Positions 8,513 through 10,357 of a stretch of DNA of 10,357 bases are shown piece by piece. A program made the translations under genes and the position numbers. The DNA lies in NCBI GenBank assembly GCA_022614795.1, contig JAKEHX010000681.1, positions 1 to 10,357 on the forward strand, given 5' to 3'. Below the pieces are notes generated by a model. That model searched no databases, had not been told where the DNA came from, and saw only the letters and a list, made by a program, of their open reading frames with translations. The stretch's first letter is position 1. Every line of letters begins with the position of its first letter. This DNA comes from Planctomycetaceae bacterium. Its GTDB lineage: Bacteria; Planctomycetota; Planctomycetia; Pirellulales; Pirellulaceae.

Positions 8513-8587
8513 CTACAAGTCATCTTCCTCGCGCGTGATTTTCCACTGGCCGGCCTCGCGCTGCAACTGTGTTGGCGACCAACGTTG
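8513..8587 (-). other. Possible out-of-frame coding tail after the ankyrin protein gene
   Basis: One base after the TGA at 8589-8591, in the +1 frame, a 24-codon stretch reads RWSPTQLQREAGQWKITREE and a few more acidic residues before TAG (8513-8515). It has a protein-like composition, including two Trp and an acidic end, and mostly G or C at third codon positions. No start codon is seen for it: in that frame an earlier TGA lies near 8640 and no ATG, GTG or TTG intervenes. It may be the remains of a longer C-terminus lost by a one-base change, a sequencing error, or chance. Confidence 0.3.
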
Positions 8588-8588
8588 G

Positions 8589-10136
8589 TCATTCCGGAAT
8601 CTGCTCAGGGACGTCGCGCAGGTCGAAGATCGCGCCGGCCTTCAGAAGTTGCTGCACGATTTCTTGCCGCCCCGCGCGCCTGGCTGCCATGAGGGCGGTC
8701 GTCCCGTCATCGGAAACCGCATTGACATCGGCTCCGCGCTCGATCAGCCAGGCGGCAACGGCCGGGTCCTTGGCCTCCATGAGCAGCGTGGCCCCGCTCG
8801 AGTTGCGAATGTTGATGTCCATGCCGCGGCGCAGCAGGCCAGCCAGTCGGCTGAAATCCTGTTTATCCGCCGCCTCGAATGCCGCGCTCGCCCGGTCGCG
8901 GGCCGTGGCGTCGGAATGCAGATAGACCTGCATCACCCCCAGTGTCGCCAGGTGTGCCACCGCGAGGAACACCAGACCGCCGATGAGGTGGCTCTGGAAC
9001 TTGCTCTGAAAGACCTTGGTCACCTTCGCGGCCGAGCCGCAGAAGAGCCGGTTGGGATGGCGGCCGCGGCCCGGCGGGGCCAGGCCCCGCTTCATTTCGT
9101 TGTACACGCCGACCACGCAGACCTGCGCTGCCACATCGATTCGCTTTTCGGTCATGCGGGGAATATCGGCGGACGACGGCCCGGCCAACTCTTCGTCCTC
9201 CAAATCGTCCTCGTTCTCGTCCTCGTTCTCGTCCTCGAAATCGTCCTCGTCCTCCAAATCGTCCTCGTCGTCGTCGTCCTCGTCCTCGTCGTCGTCCTCG
9301 AAATCGTCCTCGGCCGCCTCGTCGTCCTCGTCCGCGGATGGATCCAGCGCCTCAATCCTGTCCAGTCGCTCGTCCTCTCGGTTGAGCAGGTCATCCTCGC
9401 CCGGCGTCGCGGCGTCAGCGCCAGCCGCCCGCTCTGCCGCCGCTTGTGTTTCGCGATCGATGGCCGCTTCCAGCTCCGGCGGAAAGAGATCGGGGAGCGA
9501 CACCGTCCCCAGGCGGATGTTCTTCTCGACCAGGCCGTCCTCGTCGGACCAGACGTCCTCGAACACGCCCAGCACCGTGACGATTTTCACCCCGGTGCGG
9601 CTTTCGAATTCGCGGGTCGTCAAGTAATCGATCGCCCGCCGGGCCGAGGCATAGTCGCTGGCGACCGTTTCACGGAAGCCCTCGACGATCGGGAAGCCCA
9701 GGATCCGCACTTCGGCCTGCTGCGAGCGGACAACCGAGGGAACCATCAAAAAGCCGGCGAAATCGGAGCCCGTGTTTTCCTGGCCGCTCGTGCCGACTTG
9801 CCGCCGATGCCGCGACAGATCGTATTCGCAAATCACGCACTCCTCGCCGCTGAAGGGGGCAGTGAGCGGCTGGCCGACCGGGTAGATCTTGCCGGCCACG
9901 GCGCACATCTTGCCGTCGCGGGGCGGCATGCCGCGCTCGGCCCGGACCAAAAGCGACCAGTCCTTGAAGGCCCTGCGGGAGTTCATCAATGCACCGAGGC
10001 AAAAGAAAACAACCAGCCCCAATCCGAGTGCGCCGTAGATGCTTCCCGGGCGATCGAAGACCGTGTCGAGCCAGAAGTAGTAGCCGAACGCCAGAGCGGC
10101 ATAGAGGAGCAAAGCAAGGAGGCAGCCGCGGAGCAT
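8589..10136 (-). CDS. Membrane protein with split GIDE-like region, acidic segment and C-terminal ankyrin repeats
   Basis: This is a 515-residue protein. Two hydrophobic helices (residues 2-23 and 33-51) anchor the N-terminus. Residues about 78-225 (VAGKIYPVGQPLTAPFSGEECVICEYDL...) resemble the GIDE region first described in the mitochondrial ubiquitin ligase MUL1. Bacterial homologues lack a ubiquitin system and have no known function. A strongly acidic tract (about 264-315, nearly all Asp and Glu) interrupts it, after which a V-x-V-V-G-x-Y strand resumes. A third membrane helix (about 382-405) leads to about two and a half ankyrin repeats (about 426-508; GMDINIRNSSGATLLMEA, ERGADVNAVSDDGTTALMAA), which usually bind proteins. 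The ATG at 10136 has no Shine-Dalgarno. The GIDE assignment is moderate, ankyrin strong. No neighbour suggests a pathway. Confidence 0.85.
   Translation of the reverse strand: MLRGCLLALLLYAALAFGYYFWLDTVFDRPGSIYGALGLGLVVFFCLGALMNSRRAFKDWSLLVRAERGMPPRDGKMCAVAGKIYPVGQPLTAPFSGEECVICEYDLSRHRRQVGTSGQENTGSDFAGFLMVPSVVRSQQAEVRILGFPIVEGFRETVASDYASARRAIDYLTTREFESRTGVKIVTVLGVFEDVWSDEDGLVEKNIRLGTVSLPDLFPPELEAAIDRETQAAAERAAGADAATPGEDDLLNREDERLDRIEALDPSADEDDEAAEDDFEDDDEDEDDDDEDDLEDEDDFEDENEDENEDDLEDEELAGPSSADIPRMTEKRIDVAAQVCVVGVYNEMKRGLAPPGRGRHPNRLFCGSAAKVTKVFQSKFQSHLIGGLVFLAVAHLATLGVMQVYLHSDATARDRASAAFEAADKQDFSRLAGLLRRGMDINIRNSSGATLLMEAKDPAVAAWLIERGADVNAVSDDGTTALMAARRAGRQEIVQQLLKAGAIFDLRDVPEQIPE
9190..9336 (-). 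repeat. Low-complexity Asp/Glu codon tract inside the ankyrin protein gene
   Basis: On the plus strand this is a run of TCGTCC/CTCGTC/TTCTCG triplets, coding on the minus strand for GAC/GAG/GAT-rich codons. Longer units recur, such as AAATCGTCCTCG and TCGTTCTCGTCC, giving repeated EDD-L/F-ED and DEN-EDEN words in the protein. Such tracts expand and shrink by replication slippage, so length is likely to vary between strains. The tract length keeps the frame open. Confidence 0.9.
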
Positions 10137-10146
10137 GGGTGGTGGA

Positions 10147-10168
10147 GTGAGTGGTGAGTGGGTGAGTG
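10147..10168. repeat. Short tandem heptamer GTGAGTG, three copies
   Basis: GTGAGTG occurs at 10147-10153, 10154-10160 and 10162-10168, the last after one extra G. It begins 10 bp upstream of the ATG of the ankyrin protein gene, so it sits where that gene's ribosome binding site and leader would be. Confidence 0.8.
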
Positions 10169-10203
10169 GTCGGGAGGGCGAGGCTCCTGCCGAGCCGGGG
10201 ATG

Positions 10204-10238
10204 AGGTTTCAGGTTTCAGGTTTCAAGTGTCAGGGTGC
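10204..10238. repeat. Decaying heptamer tandem repeat AGGTTTC
   Basis: Three exact copies of AGGTTTC (10204-10224) are followed in register by AAGTGTC (10225-10231) and AGGGTGC (10232-10238), which look like worn copies. It is too short to code for anything and lies in the gene-free right end. Confidence 0.8.
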
Positions 10239-10283
10239 AGAACGTTGTAGCGTAGGCAGTACTCAGAGGTTGTGAATGAATCC

Positions 10284-10348
10284 CGTAGCGGAACTCGCCA
10301 GAGTTCCGAATCCGCGGAAAAACCTGAAGTCTGGCGACTTCAGCTACG
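10284..10348. repeat. Three-stem palindromic element
   Basis: An outer 6-bp stem CGTAGC (10284-10289) / GCTACG (10343-10348) encloses two perfect hairpins. The first is GGAACTC-GCCA-GAGTTCC (10290-10307) and the second CTGAAGTC-TGGC-GACTTCAG (10324-10343, sharing one G with the outer stem). Between them is the palindrome TCCGCGGA (10311-10318). The two hairpin loops, GCCA and TGGC, are complementary to each other. The form resembles REP/BIME-type bacterial elements, but no transposase is present nearby. The rest of the 10137-10357 stretch holds no visible gene. Confidence 0.8.
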
Positions 10349-10357
10349 AAAGATTCA

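Noticed and set aside
8498..8592. Roughly 30-codon minus-strand frame whose ATG overlaps the ankyrin gene stop (ATGA)
   Set aside because: The overlap is typical of coupled genes, but the product is a short Ser/Arg/Cys-rich peptide with no recognisable feature, and no Shine-Dalgarno is evident.
8337..10157. 606-codon plus-strand frame opposite the ankyrin protein
   Set aside because: Its start crosses the TTTGCAA palindrome and its middle is a Val/Leu run that is just the acidic tract read backwards.
10147..10348. Possible CRISPR array or attachment site at the right end
   Set aside because: The repeats are 7-base units without spacers, or self-palindromic stems. No equal-length repeat-spacer pattern, cas gene or integrase is present.

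Overview
The window looks like chromosomal DNA from a planctomycete, most likely of the Pirellula group. The evidence is gene content: a signal-peptide-bearing propeller, HEAT-repeat and cytochrome c fusion of the type named after Pirellula and Verrucomicrobium, and a secreted DUF1080 protein. The high-GC coding style and the patchwork of imperfect palindromes and short-unit repeats between genes also fit. Family assignments come from recognising motifs by eye; no database search was made.

Layout. Positions 1-1266 (minus) hold most of an HlyD/MacA-type periplasmic adaptor that runs off the left edge. Behind it, after a 246-bp spacer with a large inverted repeat, lies a DEAD-box RNA helicase (1513-2805, minus, TTG start). 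A divergent spacer (2806-2971) leads into a plus-strand block: a ParD-like antitoxin (2972-3220), a ParE-like toxin (3239-3532) and, 31 bp on, the large cytochrome c protein (3564-6554). This converges on a minus-strand pair, a DUF1080 protein (7573-8298) followed 9 bp later by ribokinase (6571-7563). Further right, on the minus strand, is a membrane protein (8589-10136) with a GIDE-like region split by an acidic segment and with C-terminal ankyrin repeats. The last 221 bp (10137-10357) hold no gene that I can see, only three repeat blocks.

How the genes may work together. DUF1080 plus ribokinase is a plausible two-gene sugar-processing unit: a secreted lectin-fold glycoside-active protein and a cytoplasmic sugar kinase. 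The large cytochrome protein may be a secreted carbohydrate or alcohol oxidase, but its link to this pair is inferred only from adjacency. parDE is a standard toxin-antitoxin module. The adaptor implies an export pump encoded beyond the left edge. I found no complete new multi-gene system.

The most unusual content is in non-coding and low-complexity DNA. There are two large A/T-rich inverted repeats at minus-strand gene ends (1381-1494, 8383-8469). A G/C-rich palindromic element (6588-6652) appears to supply the last codons of ribokinase. A three-stem palindromic element (10284-10348) has two hairpins that differ by a compensatory base-pair swap. Seven-base unit repeats recur at three places. 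An acidic D/E tract interrupts a membrane protein domain, and a protein-like out-of-frame tail (8513-8587) follows that protein's stop codon.
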